Position numbers and translations under genes: made by a program
From: an uncultured Rothia sp.
Lineage (GTDB): Bacteria; Actinomycetota; Actinomycetes; Actinomycetales; Micrococcaceae
Direction: 5' to 3'
Assembly (NCBI GenBank): GCA_946221065.1
Contig: CAMIIO010000009.1
Location: forward strand, 1 to 64,000
DNA: 64,000 bases
The notes under the pieces: model-generated
The model's database searches: none
What the model was told of the DNA's origin: nothing
What the model saw: only the letters and a program-made list of their open reading frames with translations
Part shown: piece after piece, positions 27,189 through 36,732 of the stretch
How the letters are laid out: each line of letters starts with the position of its first letter
Position numbering within the stretch: the first letter of the stretch is position 1

Positions 27189-27989
27189 ATGGCTGAGTCT
27201 CTCTCCGCAACCGAAGTGCCCCTGGTGGGTGATTTTTCGCAGGCTGAAACCAACCCCGCTCTCAAGGATGTGCGCGTGGGTGTGGTGACGTTCCTGGGAA
27301 CCTTAGATGATCGTGACGCCGCCCGCGCGGTGCGTCTTGCCGGTGGAACCCCGGTGGAGCTGTGGCACGATGAAGCCGATTTGAAGAATGTGGACGCCGT
27401 GATTATTCCCGGTGGCTTCTCCTACGGTGACTACCTGCGCGCCGGCGCTATCGCTGCTAAGGCTGCCGTGATGTCCAAGGTGATTGACGCCGCTAACTCC
27501 GACGCCGCGCTTCCGGTGCTCGGTATCTGCAATGGTTTTCAGATTCTCACCGAATCGCACCTTCTGCCCGGCTCAATGATTAAGAACGATCACCGCAAGT
27601 TCATTTGCCGTGACCAGATTCTGCGCATTGACACCAATGAAACCCTGTGGACTTCTGACTATCAGAAGGGGCAGGAGATCGTTGTTCCGCTGAAGAATCA
27701 GGACGGTCAGTACGTTGCCGACCCTAAGACCCTAGAGATGCTTGAGGCAGAGAATCGCGTGGCGTTCCGCTACGTGGGGTACAACCCCAATGGTTCCCGC
27801 AATGACATCGCCGGTATCACCGATGCCCGCGGTAACGTGGTGGGCCTTATGCCTCACCCCGAGCACGCCGTCGAAGCCGGCTTTGGCCCCTCATCTTCCG
27901 GATTTGGCGACGTCGAGCTGCACGGCGGAACGGACGGCCTCGGCGTGTTCACTTCCGCTCTTAACAGCATTCTCAAGGCACAGCAGTAA
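27189..27989 (+). CDS. purQ: Phosphoribosylformylglycinamidine synthase subunit PurQ
   Basis: A 266-residue glutamine amidotransferase that delivers ammonia to PurL. The class I triad is present: nucleophile Cys in LGICNGFQ (about residue 113) and a C-terminal HPEHAVE with the His/Glu pair. GGFSYGDYLRAGAIA is a family hallmark. About 30 residues precede the usual PurQ start (VGVVTFLGTLDDRDAA), a short N-terminal extension. Closely coupled to purS upstream (2 bp). Confidence 0.95.
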   Translation: MAESLSATEVPLVGDFSQAETNPALKDVRVGVVTFLGTLDDRDAARAVRLAGGTPVELWHDEADLKNVDAVIIPGGFSYGDYLRAGAIAAKAAVMSKVIDAANSDAALPVLGICNGFQILTESHLLPGSMIKNDHRKFICRDQILRIDTNETLWTSDYQKGQEIVVPLKNQDGQYVADPKTLEMLEAENRVAFRYVGYNPNGSRNDIAGITDARGNVVGLMPHPEHAVEAGFGPSSSGFGDVELHGGTDGLGVFTSALNSILKAQQ

Positions 27990-28025
27990 GCCGCTTTTCG
28001 GCGATTAAAAGGATTGACTAAACAC

Positions 28026-30344
28026 ATGAGTGAAAAGCAGTTCAACCTGGATACCGTTGAGCACGCAGCGGCAACTCCAGAAACCGAACTTCCCTGGGCT
28101 GAACTCGGCCTCAAAGAAAACGAGTTCCAGAACATCGTTGAGTTGTTGGGCCGCCGCCCCACCGCGGCTGAGCTGGCAATGTACTCGGTGATGTGGTCCG
28201 AGCACTGCTCCTATAAGTCCTCCAAGGTTCACCTCAAGCAATTTGGCGAAAAGGTGACCGAGGAGATGAAGAAGGATCTGATGGTAGGCATTGGCGAGAA
28301 CGCCGGTGTGCTAGATATCGGTAACGGCTGGGCAGTGACCTTCAAGATTGAGTCCCACAACCACCCCTCCTATGTTGAGCCTTACCAGGGTGCGGCAACG
28401 GGTGTGGGTGGCATTGTGCGCGACATTATCTCTATGGGTGCTCGCCCGGTTGCCGTGATGGATCCGCTACGTTTTGGCGCGATGGATCACCCGGATACCG
28501 CTCGCGTAATGCCCGGTGTTGTCTCCGGTATTGGTGGCTACGGCAACTCGCTGGGCTTGCCGAACATCGGTGGCGAGGTTGAGTTTGACGAATGCTATCA
28601 GGCGAACCCGCTGGTGAATGCGCTGGCTGTGGGCATTATGCGCCACGAGGACGTTCGTTTGGCGAATGCGTCCGGTGTGGGCAATAAGGTGATTATGTTC
28701 GGTGCCCGTACCGGTGGCGACGGCATCGGTGGTGCTTCGGTGCTGGCGTCCGAGTCTTTCGACGACACTAAGCCCTCTAAGCGTCCTGCCGTTCAGGTCG
28801 GCGACCCCTTCGCGGAGAAGGTACTCATTGAGTGCTGCCTGGAACTGTTCAAGGGCCAGGTTGTTGAGGGTATTCAGGACTTTGGCGCCGCCGGCATTTC
28901 CTGCGCAACTTCTGAGATGGCGTCCAATGGTGAGGGCGGTATGCACGTTGATCTCACCAAGGTGCTCCTGCGCGATCCTACGCTGACTCCCAGCGAGATT
29001 CTGATGTCTGAGTCTCAGGAGCGCATGATGGCTGTGGTTACCCCCGAGAACCTTGAGCGTTTTGAGAACATCATGCGCAAGTGGGAGGTTGAATACTCGA
29101 TTCTGGGTGAAGTAACCGACACCGGTCGCTTGGTGATTGAGTGGGATGGTCAGGTGATTGTGGATGTAGATCCCAAGACCGTGGCGCATGACGGCCCCAC
29201 CTACAACCGCCCCTATGCACGCCCCGAGTGGCAGAACGAGCTACAGGCAAATCACTTTACCGGTTCCGAAGCAGACGCTAACCGTCCCGCAGGTGAAGAG
29301 CTGGGCAAGGCGATTATTGACTTCATGGCATCGCCTAACATGTGCGATAAGTCTTGGATTACCAACCAGTACGACCGCTACGTGCAGGGCAACACCGCGC
29401 TCTCACAGCCGGATGATTCCGGTGTAATTCGCGTGGATGAGGAAACCGGGGCAGGCGTGGCACTTTCTACGGACGCCAACCCGCGCTTTGCCTATCTTGA
29501 CCCGTACGAGGGTGCCCGTGCGTCACTAGCAGAGGCATACCGTAACGTGGCAACCGTGGGTGCGCGCCCCGTTGCCGTCTCTGACTGCCTAAACTTTGGT
29601 TCCCCGGAGGATCCGGATGTGATGTGGCAGTTCGTGGAGGCGGTACGCGGTATCGCCGATGGTTGTATGGAACTGGGTGTTCCCGTCACCGGCGGTAACG
29701 TGTCTCTCTACAACCAGACCTCGGGTAAGGCTATTAACCCCACCCCGGTTGTTGCGATGATGGGTGTGCTCGACGACGTCACCCGTCGCACTCCTTCCGG
29801 CTGGCAACCAACCCATGACGGTCAGGCAATCTACCTGCTGGGCACCACTGCCGATGAATTGGACGGCTCCGAGTGGGCACGCCACAAGGGTCATCTGGGT
29901 GGTTTGCCTCCCAAGGTTGATTTGGCGCTGGAAAAGGAACTTGCCGATATTCTGGTGAATCTTTCCCGCGACGGCATGATCGACTCCGCGCACGATGTTT
30001 CCGCCGGTGGTTTGGCGGCTGCTCTTTCCGAGGCTTGCCTGCGCTTTAACGTGGGTGCGCGCATTGGCTTGGGCGAGGTGGCTGAGCGTGACGGCGTGGA
30101 CGCCTTCACTCTGCTGTTCTCTGAATCCCTGGGCCGTGTTGTGGTGTCCGTTCCTCGCTCCGAAGAGGTGCGTTTCAAGGATATGTGTACCGCTCGCAAC
30201 TTCCCGTTTGCCCGTATTGGCGTGGTGGACGCCGCATCCGGTGAGCTTGCCATTCAAGGTGAAGCCACCATCAAGTTGGACGAACTGCGCGAAGCATGGT
30301 CCGGCACTCTTACCAACCGTTTTGGTGAGGTAGCCAAGGGATAG
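28026..30344 (+). CDS. purL: Phosphoribosylformylglycinamidine synthase subunit PurL
   Basis: A 772-residue small-type PurL, the catalytic ATP-dependent subunit of FGAM synthase. It has the EHCSYKSS motif near residue 60, the KIESHNHPSYVEPYQGAATGVGG motif near residue 105, and two pseudo-symmetric AIRS-like halves, the second beginning around VALSTDANPRFAYLDPYEGA. ATG at 28026 starts the conserved region, with AAAGGA 12 nt upstream; an earlier TTG at 28014 is too near that site. Last gene of the purSQL operon; a terminator-like hairpin follows. Confidence 0.95.
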   Translation: MSEKQFNLDTVEHAAATPETELPWAELGLKENEFQNIVELLGRRPTAAELAMYSVMWSEHCSYKSSKVHLKQFGEKVTEEMKKDLMVGIGENAGVLDIGNGWAVTFKIESHNHPSYVEPYQGAATGVGGIVRDIISMGARPVAVMDPLRFGAMDHPDTARVMPGVVSGIGGYGNSLGLPNIGGEVEFDECYQANPLVNALAVGIMRHEDVRLANASGVGNKVIMFGARTGGDGIGGASVLASESFDDTKPSKRPAVQVGDPFAEKVLIECCLELFKGQVVEGIQDFGAAGISCATSEMASNGEGGMHVDLTKVLLRDPTLTPSEILMSESQERMMAVVTPENLERFENIMRKWEVEYSILGEVTDTGRLVIEWDGQVIVDVDPKTVAHDGPTYNRPYARPEWQNELQANHFTGSEADANRPAGEELGKAIIDFMASPNMCDKSWITNQYDRYVQGNTALSQPDDSGVIRVDEETGAGVALSTDANPRFAYLDPYEGARASLAEAYRNVATVGARPVAVSDCLNFGSPEDPDVMWQFVEAVRGIADGCMELGVPVTGGNVSLYNQTSGKAINPTPVVAMMGVLDDVTRRTPSGWQPTHDGQAIYLLGTTADELDGSEWARHKGHLGGLPPKVDLALEKELADILVNLSRDGMIDSAHDVSAGGLAAALSEACLRFNVGARIGLGEVAERDGVDAFTLLFSESLGRVVVSVPRSEEVRFKDMCTARNFPFARIGVVDAASGELAIQGEATIKLDELREAWSGTLTNRFGEVAKG

Positions 30345-30393
30345 TTTCTCTTTTCTCTGCCGGCTACGTGGTGTAGTACCGGTAGGCGCAACG

Positions 30394-30458
30394 ACGCCCG
30401 GCGTCTTGCTTCTTTCCAAATGTAATATTTCGGTAAGAGTGAGACGGCGGGCGTTTTC
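30394..30458 (+). terminator. Terminator-like hairpin after purL
   Basis: ACGCCCGGCGTC (30394-30405) pairs with GACGGCGGGCGT (30443-30454) with one mismatch, followed by TTTTC. The loop of 37 nt is long, so confidence is moderate. Confidence 0.45.
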
Positions 30459-30459
30459 T

Positions 30460-30730
30460 GTGTCTGTTTTCTGATCTGCTTCTAGGTTCTCCGAGCCTAG
30501 TCCGAGCCTTGGGATATTTAGGCGCTAAGCACTTCTGACTAGGGAAAATAGCGCTGAATTATTACGTGAGGATATACGGGCACTTGATTGCGAGATTTTT
30601 TGATAATATACACCCCGATTTTCTACGGAGAATCTCGGTGAATTGCCAGATTTTTTGAAGAAAAAACGGTAGGTTTTATGTGGGTCTAATAGCCCACACT
30701 CGCATTATTTAACTCTTCAGAAAGTCCCCC
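30460..30730 (+). promoter_or_regulatory. Upstream region of lipoprotein 1 with possible promoter
   Basis: No gene is seen. A TAATAT box at 30604-30609, preceded 16 bp earlier by ACTTGA, could be a promoter with a leader of about 115 nt. Within the leader are a hairpin CCGATTTTCT/AGAATCTCGG (30616-30639), a repeated AGATTTTTTGA and a small hairpin TGTGGG/GCCCACA (30679-30697). A regulated leader is possible. Confidence 0.3.
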
Positions 30731-31738
30731 ATGAAACGCTTTCTTCCCGCGCTAGCAGCAGTTGCGATCCTCGCACTCTCCGGTTGTGGTTCTTCCTCCA
30801 GCGACGAATCGCTCCTGGACAAGACCCCCACTACCTCCGCGGCGTCCTCCTCGGCAAGCGCCAGCCCCACATCATCACCCTCACCGGCGAAGACCAGCGC
30901 AAGCCCCACACCTACTGCGGAAGAAACCAGCGCGGAGCCAACAGCAGAACCTAGTGCAGAACCCACCAGCGAAGCGCCCAAGGAAGCCCCCGCGGCAGAA
31001 GCTAAGCAGGGCGGCGCCCCCCAGACTAATCTCACTGGCTCCGGCAGTGCCCTGGTTGAACCTGGCACCCGCTGTGATGACGGCAGCGCCTACGTTCCCT
31101 ATGTCTTTGGTGGAACGGTATCGTGCGATGAAGCTATTAAATATATGGATGGGCTTCGCAATACCCCGCCTCAATCTCAAGGCTGGACAATTACTTATGC
31201 CGAAGACGGCTACGAATGTTCCTTTGACCGTGCCCCCCAACATCAAGGTGCATATAACAGCTATGGAATCTGCCGCAATGCAGCAAACGGTGCCTACATT
31301 GAAACCAAACCCGCGTGGATGAAAATCCTTCCGGGTCATGTTGCCGACCCCAAGGAATACTACTCCGCAGGCAGTTCTTACGATGTGGCGTTCGAGTCTC
31401 CGGATCAGAGCGTTTCCTGTGCGGGTAGCATAAGCCAGGGAATGTCATGCGCGACAGTAAGCGCGCAGCAGGGTGATCCATCTGCCGTAGATATTGTGAC
31501 GGCAAATGTTAGGGTGGATCCTTCAACGGGTGCTATTACCGCGCCAGTGACTGCTGGAGAAACTAGGTCGCAAGATGTTACTCCTGAGATGTCTGCTGCC
31601 CAGAAAGTTCTTGATGCCGGCACGACTATGAACGTGGTGGGCGTTTCCTGCCGTTCCGATTCTGATTCAGCGGTGACCTGCGTGGCACCGAATTCCACCG
31701 GATTCACTATCTCGCCTGACGGCGTCACAAAGTTCTAG
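30731..31738 (+). CDS. Secreted lipoprotein, cluster member 1
   Basis: A 335-residue lipoprotein: signal peptide MKRFLPALAAVAILALSGC with lipobox LSGC, then a 75-residue Ser/Pro/Thr/Ala/Glu-rich linker (cell-wall spanning type), then a globular region of about 240 residues with paired cysteines (GTRCDDGSAY, GGTVSCDEA, YECSFDRAP, GICRNA, SVSCAG, MSCATV, GVSCRS, VTCVAP). The C-terminal domain is paralogous to that of member 3 at 32539 (shared AYVE-KP-WM-I-PG and TMNV-G-SC motifs). Anchored on the outer face of the membrane; function unknown. Confidence 0.8.
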   Translation: MKRFLPALAAVAILALSGCGSSSSDESLLDKTPTTSAASSSASASPTSSPSPAKTSASPTPTAEETSAEPTAEPSAEPTSEAPKEAPAAEAKQGGAPQTNLTGSGSALVEPGTRCDDGSAYVPYVFGGTVSCDEAIKYMDGLRNTPPQSQGWTITYAEDGYECSFDRAPQHQGAYNSYGICRNAANGAYIETKPAWMKILPGHVADPKEYYSAGSSYDVAFESPDQSVSCAGSISQGMSCATVSAQQGDPSAVDIVTANVRVDPSTGAITAPVTAGETRSQDVTPEMSAAQKVLDAGTTMNVVGVSCRSDSDSAVTCVAPNSTGFTISPDGVTKF

Positions 31739-31793
31739 CGTGCCCCTCCCGTCCAGTACCCCGCGTCCTCAGTAAAAATTCCAGGAAAGTTCA

Positions 31794-32525
31794 ATGAAGA
31801 AACTCCTTTACCCCCTCGCTCTCGCCTCCACTCTTACTCTGGCGGCGTGCGGCGGAGGAAGCAACAACGACTCCCTGACCGACAAGAACTCCGAGCCCTC
31901 CCCCAGCGTTTCCACCGTGTACGTCATGGAAAGCGAAGCCCCCAGCAGTGCCCCTGCTTCGACGTCGGCTCCAGCGGCAGAGTCCGCCGCCCCGGCGACG
32001 GCGCCCAGCTCGGCAGCACCCGTTCAGGAGGTTGCCCGCCCCGCAGAAGCACCCGTACAGGCGGTTCCAGAAGCAAGCACTAACTCTGACCAGCAAACCT
32101 ACGGAAATTCTGATCTCTCTCAGAACCCCTCACTAGCTGCCCAGGCAATCTACTATGGTACGCAATCAACCTTTCAGAGTAGCTACGCCGAAGATTACAT
32201 GTACTCACAGTTCATCACTCACCAGACCCGTGCTCTGGGAATTGACCCCGCATGGTACGGGGAGAACGGTTCCGTCAACGGCCCCGAAAATTGCTACATT
32301 CTAGCGAAGGGCTACATTGGCTGCGATACCGGCGTGGGTTACCAGGTAGTTTTTGAAAACTCCCTCAACACCCCGCTTATTGGTGTAGTGAAGAACAGCG
32401 GTGGCCCGGTGCCCGCAAGTATCTCTAACAAGCTCAGCTATAGAGGCAAGAAGCCATTCTCGCACTATCCCGTGCGGATGGAAAAAGGCACCTATGACGC
32501 TTGGGTAGCGTACGACGTCCGCTAA
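31794..32525 (+). CDS. Secreted lipoprotein, cluster member 2
   Basis: A 243-residue lipoprotein with signal MKKLLYPLALASTLTLAAC (lipobox LAAC), a linker of Ser/Ala/Pro/Thr residues, and a C-terminal domain unlike its neighbours (SYAEDYMYSQFITHQ..., one Cys pair in ENCYILAKGYIGC). Its DNA from about 31885 to 32022 is nearly identical to the matching linker of member 3, pointing to recent duplication or gene conversion. AAAG lies upstream of the ATG. Function unknown. Confidence 0.8.
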   Translation: MKKLLYPLALASTLTLAACGGGSNNDSLTDKNSEPSPSVSTVYVMESEAPSSAPASTSAPAAESAAPATAPSSAAPVQEVARPAEAPVQAVPEASTNSDQQTYGNSDLSQNPSLAAQAIYYGTQSTFQSSYAEDYMYSQFITHQTRALGIDPAWYGENGSVNGPENCYILAKGYIGCDTGVGYQVVFENSLNTPLIGVVKNSGGPVPASISNKLSYRGKKPFSHYPVRMEKGTYDAWVAYDVR

Positions 32526-32538
32526 AGGAAACATACAC

Positions 32539-33535
32539 ATGAAGAAGTTTTTCTATCCTTTAGCTGCGGTGGCATTACTCGCCCTTTCTGCCTGCGGAGG
32601 AAGTAACAACGACTCCCTGCTCTATAAGAACTCCGCGCCCTCCCCCAGCGTTTCCACCGTGTACGTCATGGAAAGCGAAGCCTCCAGCAGTGCCCCTGCT
32701 TCGACATCGGAACCGACGGCAGAGTCCGCCACCCCGACGACGGCGCCCAGCTCGGCAGCGCCCGCCACATCAGAACCTGCCAACGCAGATAACGTGCAAC
32801 AGAGTACACAACTGGCGGCATCCGGAACAAAGTGCCCCGGTGAGCTGGGGAATAAGCCGGGTTATACCGCCGTTGTTTTGGCCGGTAATGCTTCCTGCGC
32901 CACCGTCGTTGAGGTAACCAATGCCGCACTTGTTCCAGCCCTCCCCAAGGGTGGAGCAGACGTGTTCGAGCTCAACGGTTATCAATGCGGCTATGGGCAA
33001 CCGACCACTGAGTTTGATCCGCTCTCTCGCGCAGTAGTATGCACTAATGACGATGGCGCCTATGTGGAAGCCAAACCTACGTGGATGCAAATTCAGCCTG
33101 GCACGGGCACAGACCCTAAGGCGTTTTTACTCCCAAAAATGGAGACGCACGGCACTAAGACCATAGGATTTTCTAATAAAAACGCTGGTGCGTATTGCAT
33201 TATGGGCGCCAAATCGGGTGTTCTTTGCACTGCCCCCGACCCGCAAGGAAGTATGCAATCTCCGGATTGGAATACCCTCTCCATGAAGGTAGATACGGCA
33301 ACGGGAGCTGTTCTTCAGAAGCCTCGGCGTAAAAGCGAACAAGCAATTGAAGCCCCCGGTGATTTCTTCTTCGTGGTGCCGCAAACTCATGCTACTGAAA
33401 GTTATCTCCAAGCGGGGAAGCACAATGAACGTTGCCGGTATATCATGTCTGAGCACATCTGAAGCGGTGCGGTGTGTGGCTCCCGACGGGTCTGGCTTTG
33501 AGTTGTCGGCTCAAACTGGTTACTCCATTTTCTAG
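32539..33535 (+). pseudogene. Secreted lipoprotein, cluster member 3, frameshifted near its end
   Basis: Begins MKKFFYPLAAVALLALSAC (lipobox LSAC), a Ser/Ala/Pro linker almost identical to that of member 2, and a globular domain homologous to member 1 (SGTKC, GNASCATVV, YQCGYGQP, AYVEAKPTWMQIQPG). The open frame stops at 33462, but the paralogous ending (STMNVAGISCLSTSEAVRCVAP...GYSIF) continues in the next frame to 33535. One extra base in the GGGG run at 33414-33417 explains this. Without correction a 307-residue protein with an altered end is made. Could be sequencing error, decay or slippage-based variation. Confidence 0.7.
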
Positions 33536-33712
33536 TACCACGAGTTCTTCCGGGATATTCTGCGACCACTGGGTAATGCAACATAGGCAGATTGGTATAA
33601 ACGCTACTGTTTACTATTTCAGGGAGTCATACACCGCAAACACCAAGTAAGCTGATAATCTTCTTTACACGAAAGGTTCACCATCAGCTCACAGAAATAG
33701 ATACTCAATATC

Positions 33713-35173
33713 ATGACAACCGACCCTCACTCCCACGAACCACCGCCCACCACCGATGCCCTCCCCAAGCTCATGAAACCCAGCTGGGTATTCGCCATGG
33801 CACTCGGTTCCGCCGTCGGCTGGGGTGCTTTTATTCTTCCCTATGAATGGGGTGTGAGCGGCGGTCTTGCCGGAACCGCCCTGGGATTCCTCATTGGCGG
33901 AGCGATTATCGCCGTCATTGCAGTGAGCTACGGCTACGGCATTGAACGGCTCCCCGTAGCCGGAGGTAGCGTTGCCTTCGCGCTCTCGGGGTTGGGTAGA
34001 CTCCACGGCTTTATTGCCGGCTGGGCGCTTACCCTGGGCTACGCCGGAATCGTAGCGTTGAACGCCTCGGCAGTTACTCTTGTTTTTAGGGTCACACTCC
34101 CCTCACTCGTGCAAAACGTGAAACTTTATAGCGTTGCCGGCTGGGATATTTACCTACCCGAAGTCATTATTGCCACCACTTTCCTGGTTGTTTTCACTCT
34201 CCTCAACATTCGTGGTGTGGCGCTCTCGGGCAAGTTCCAATTCATCGCTGTCGTTCTGCTATTGCTGGGTGTAGCACTAATCTTTATCACTATGCTCACC
34301 ATGCTCTTTACCCGCGGGATTACTCTTCCACCGGCTTTTCCCGTGGGAGTCTCCCCCTGGGCCGCCGTGTTTACTATCGTTGCATTCGCACCCTGGGCAT
34401 ACGTGGGCTTCGATAGTATTCCCCAGCTCGCCGGCGAGTTCAACTTCAGCCCTAACAAAGCGTTCTCGCTCCTCATGTGGGGCGTGTTCGTTGCAACCGC
34501 CGTTTACCTTGCCATGATGGTTTCAGTAACTATCGCAGTCGGCACTAGCCACAGCGCGTACACCGACGACGCCTGGCCCACCGCCACCGCCATCACCGAC
34601 GTTATGGGGCCGCTCGGGCTTATTCTCATGGTGATTGCGGTAAGCATGGGTGTGCTCACCGGACTAAACGGCTTCTACGTTTCCGCCAGCCGCGTGCTCC
34701 TCACCATGGGGCGAGCACGCATGATCCCCTCAGTTTTTGCCAATTTAGATCCCAAACACGGCACCCCCAAGGTGGCAATCTACTTTGTACTCGCACTATG
34801 CCTAATTAGCCCCTGGTTTGGGCGTTCGGCACTCTCCTGGATTGTGGATATGACGAGTGTAGGCATCTCTATTGCCTATTTCTACACATGTTTCTGCGTC
34901 TATAAAATCGGTAGAAACGGTCATGTCTTTGGCATGGAAAAGACGTTCGCACCGCACTCCAAAATGAAGTGGTTTGGTCTTGCAGGCTGCTTCTTCGCGC
35001 TCTGTTTCTTGGCTCTCCTACTGATTCCGGGTTCTCCCGGACAGCTAGGCACTCCCCCACTGATTGCTTTGGCAGTGTGGGTAGTGCTCGGCGTCATCTT
35101 CTTCTTCGCTCGTCGTAAGTCCTACTACGCACTCAGCGACGACGACCTGCGGGCAACCGTCTACGAGAGCTAA
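33713..35173 (+). CDS. APC-superfamily amino acid/amine permease
   Basis: A 486-residue transporter with about twelve membrane helices. MKPSWVFAMALGSAVGWGAFILP near the start carries the helix I G-[SG]-x-[IV]-G-x-G-like break typical of the APC fold; FAPWAYVGFDSIPQLAGEFNF near residue 220 is the helix VI counterpart. It differs clearly from the AAT permeases at 5.6-8.6 kb. Likely imports or exchanges amino acids or amines; substrate unknown. ATG at 33713; transcript end is marked by the hairpin at 35216. Confidence 0.85.
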   Translation: MTTDPHSHEPPPTTDALPKLMKPSWVFAMALGSAVGWGAFILPYEWGVSGGLAGTALGFLIGGAIIAVIAVSYGYGIERLPVAGGSVAFALSGLGRLHGFIAGWALTLGYAGIVALNASAVTLVFRVTLPSLVQNVKLYSVAGWDIYLPEVIIATTFLVVFTLLNIRGVALSGKFQFIAVVLLLLGVALIFITMLTMLFTRGITLPPAFPVGVSPWAAVFTIVAFAPWAYVGFDSIPQLAGEFNFSPNKAFSLLMWGVFVATAVYLAMMVSVTIAVGTSHSAYTDDAWPTATAITDVMGPLGLILMVIAVSMGVLTGLNGFYVSASRVLLTMGRARMIPSVFANLDPKHGTPKVAIYFVLALCLISPWFGRSALSWIVDMTSVGISIAYFYTCFCVYKIGRNGHVFGMEKTFAPHSKMKWFGLAGCFFALCFLALLLIPGSPGQLGTPPLIALAVWVVLGVIFFFARRKSYYALSDDDLRATVYES

Positions 35174-35215
35174 GACCCCCGCCCACCATAAACAGTATTT
35201 CCGGTAAAACATACG

Positions 35216-35282
35216 AGTGCCGCCCAGACGACCTCTCCCGGTAATAAACCCGTGAGTAGGTCTGCGCTGAGCGGCACTTGTT
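35216..35282 (+). terminator. Large terminator hairpin, permease end
   Basis: Outer arms AGTGCCGC/GCGGCACT (35216-35223, 35271-35278) enclose nested pairings CAGACGACCT/AGGTCTGCG, then TTGTTAT follows. It lies between convergent genes and may act in both directions. Confidence 0.65.
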
Positions 35283-35315
35283 ATAAAGATTCAGAAGAGG
35301 TTTAAAGAAACCGAT

Positions 35316-36068
35316 TTACCGATACTGATTAAAAATTTCCCACTGCTTCCTTGCCCGCGACTTGGCAAAGAACTCGTTGCTGGGTTTGCGCCAGGCATAA
35401 ACAAGAAAAGCAATGGACACGATGCCGGAAATCGTAGAAACAATAATCATCCAGAGAGGCAGCTCCATCCCTTCTATGCCCAGAGACTCCAAGAAGGAAG
35501 TAGTAAAGGTCATAACAGGGGCAGAGAGAACGGAAAGCGTACCGAATGCCATGAACACGGTGAGCACGATGCGTGCCCAGTTCGCCCCCTTTGCCATCAT
35601 GATGGCAAAGAAAATGTACAGCCCGATAATCACCACCTGGAATATTCCGCTTATCACCATCACGGCAGTTTCAAAATTCTGCTGGGTGGCTTCATCGATA
35701 CCGGATTCTCCCATACCTGCCGAGTAAATCTCCGGGTAAAAGAGCTCCCCAATACTGCTGATGAGGGATAGCCCGGCGAAGATAAACACGAGCAGCCGGG
35801 CTATTTTGACGGTTTTCGGCGCGACGGGTTTTTCTGGTTCGGCGCCGTCCACGTAGCCGAGTTGCCTGGAGTATGACGGCGGTTGCGGGGTGTTGGGGTA
35901 GCCGTAGTTTCCCTGCTGGGTGCCGTAGGTGGGTGGTTGGTTGCCCGGCTGGGAGTAGCCGTTGTTGGTCTGCGCGCCGTCGTTGCTTGGGGAGCTGGAG
36001 GTTCCATAGTTGCCGTAGTTATTAGAGTCCGAGCTGGGTATGCGTCCGTAATCGTTAGTATCGCTCAT
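35316..36068 (-). CDS. Membrane protein with Tyr/Asn/Pro-rich N-terminus
   Basis: A 250-residue protein. Residues 1-85 are low-complexity (Asn, Tyr, Gly, Pro, Ser, Gln), followed by four hydrophobic helices starting at ARLLVFIFAGLSLISSIG, VVIIGLYIFFAIMMAKG, WARIVLTVFMAFGTLSVL and LWMIIVSTISGIVSIAFLVYAW, and a basic C-terminal tail. Such layout is common for actinobacterial envelope proteins, but no named family is recognised. AAAGGAG lies upstream of the ATG. Convergent with the permease at 33713. Confidence 0.7.
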   Translation of the reverse strand: MSDTNDYGRIPSSDSNNYGNYGTSSSPSNDGAQTNNGYSQPGNQPPTYGTQQGNYGYPNTPQPPSYSRQLGYVDGAEPEKPVAPKTVKIARLLVFIFAGLSLISSIGELFYPEIYSAGMGESGIDEATQQNFETAVMVISGIFQVVIIGLYIFFAIMMAKGANWARIVLTVFMAFGTLSVLSAPVMTFTTSFLESLGIEGMELPLWMIIVSTISGIVSIAFLVYAWRKPSNEFFAKSRARKQWEIFNQYR

Positions 36069-36228
36069 ATACTGCTCCTTTACAGGTGAGGTGGGGATGT
36101 AGCAGAGTGCGTATCAGCGTTTTCTGCCTACTTACCATCCTACCCAAGGGCTGTACCCCGCTAAAGGGACAGTTCATTTTTAGCCGTGAGAACAGAGCGT
36201 AAAAACAACCGCCCGTCCAATATAGGGC

Positions 36229-36732
36229 TTAGCCCTCAAAAATACCGCGGGAACGATCCTTACGCACAACCTCTGCGGGGAAGATTCGTCCGCTCATGGA
36301 GATATACACGCCGGGATCTAGCAGGTTGAGCGCGGCGACGGCGGCACCCACGTTAAAGTCGGCGTCGGAAGTGCGCATAATCGCCGGCTGAATAGCGCCA
36401 CAGAGCACCACGACTTTCTCCCCCAGGTTGGCGTTCTCCGCCAGGTAGCGGGCGGTTTCTGGCATGGTGTCCGTACCGTGAGTAATGAGTACGCGGTCGT
36501 TCTCGACGGCGTCAAGAGCGCGAGTAAGCACGGCACGGTCGGCGTCCACCATGTCTAGCGAATCGAGCTTGAGCACGGACTGCACCTCGAACTCCACATC
36601 GGTAATCACGCGGGAAAGGATCTGGGTGATCCAGGGCTCGCCAATCACCATTTCCGAGTCCAGGTTGTATTCCTTATCAATGGTGCCACCGGTGGCAAGC
36701 ACGGTAATTTTTTGGGCATTGCGAATCGGCAT
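36229..36732 (-). CDS. Asparaginase-domain protein (single N-terminal domain)
   Basis: A 167-residue protein equal to only the N-terminal half of L-asparaginases. Both threonine signature motifs are present: VLATGGTIDKEYN near residue 10 and ITHGTDTMPETA near residue 83, plus the DSLDM segment between them. Full asparaginases have about 330 residues, but stand-alone single-domain versions are known in bacteria, and here no remnant of the second domain follows. ATG at 36732 is supported by GGGGAG 5 nt upstream. Catalysis is possible but unproven. Confidence 0.75.
   Translation of the reverse strand: MPIRNAQKITVLATGGTIDKEYNLDSEMVIGEPWITQILSRVITDVEFEVQSVLKLDSLDMVDADRAVLTRALDAVENDRVLITHGTDTMPETARYLAENANLGEKVVVLCGAIQPAIMRTSDADFNVGAAVAALNLLDPGVYISMSGRIFPAEVVRKDRSRGIFEG

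Noticed and set aside
30350..30420. Riboswitch downstream of purL or upstream of purS
   Set aside because: No purine-aptamer core or T-box could be recognised; only a terminator-like hairpin is supported.
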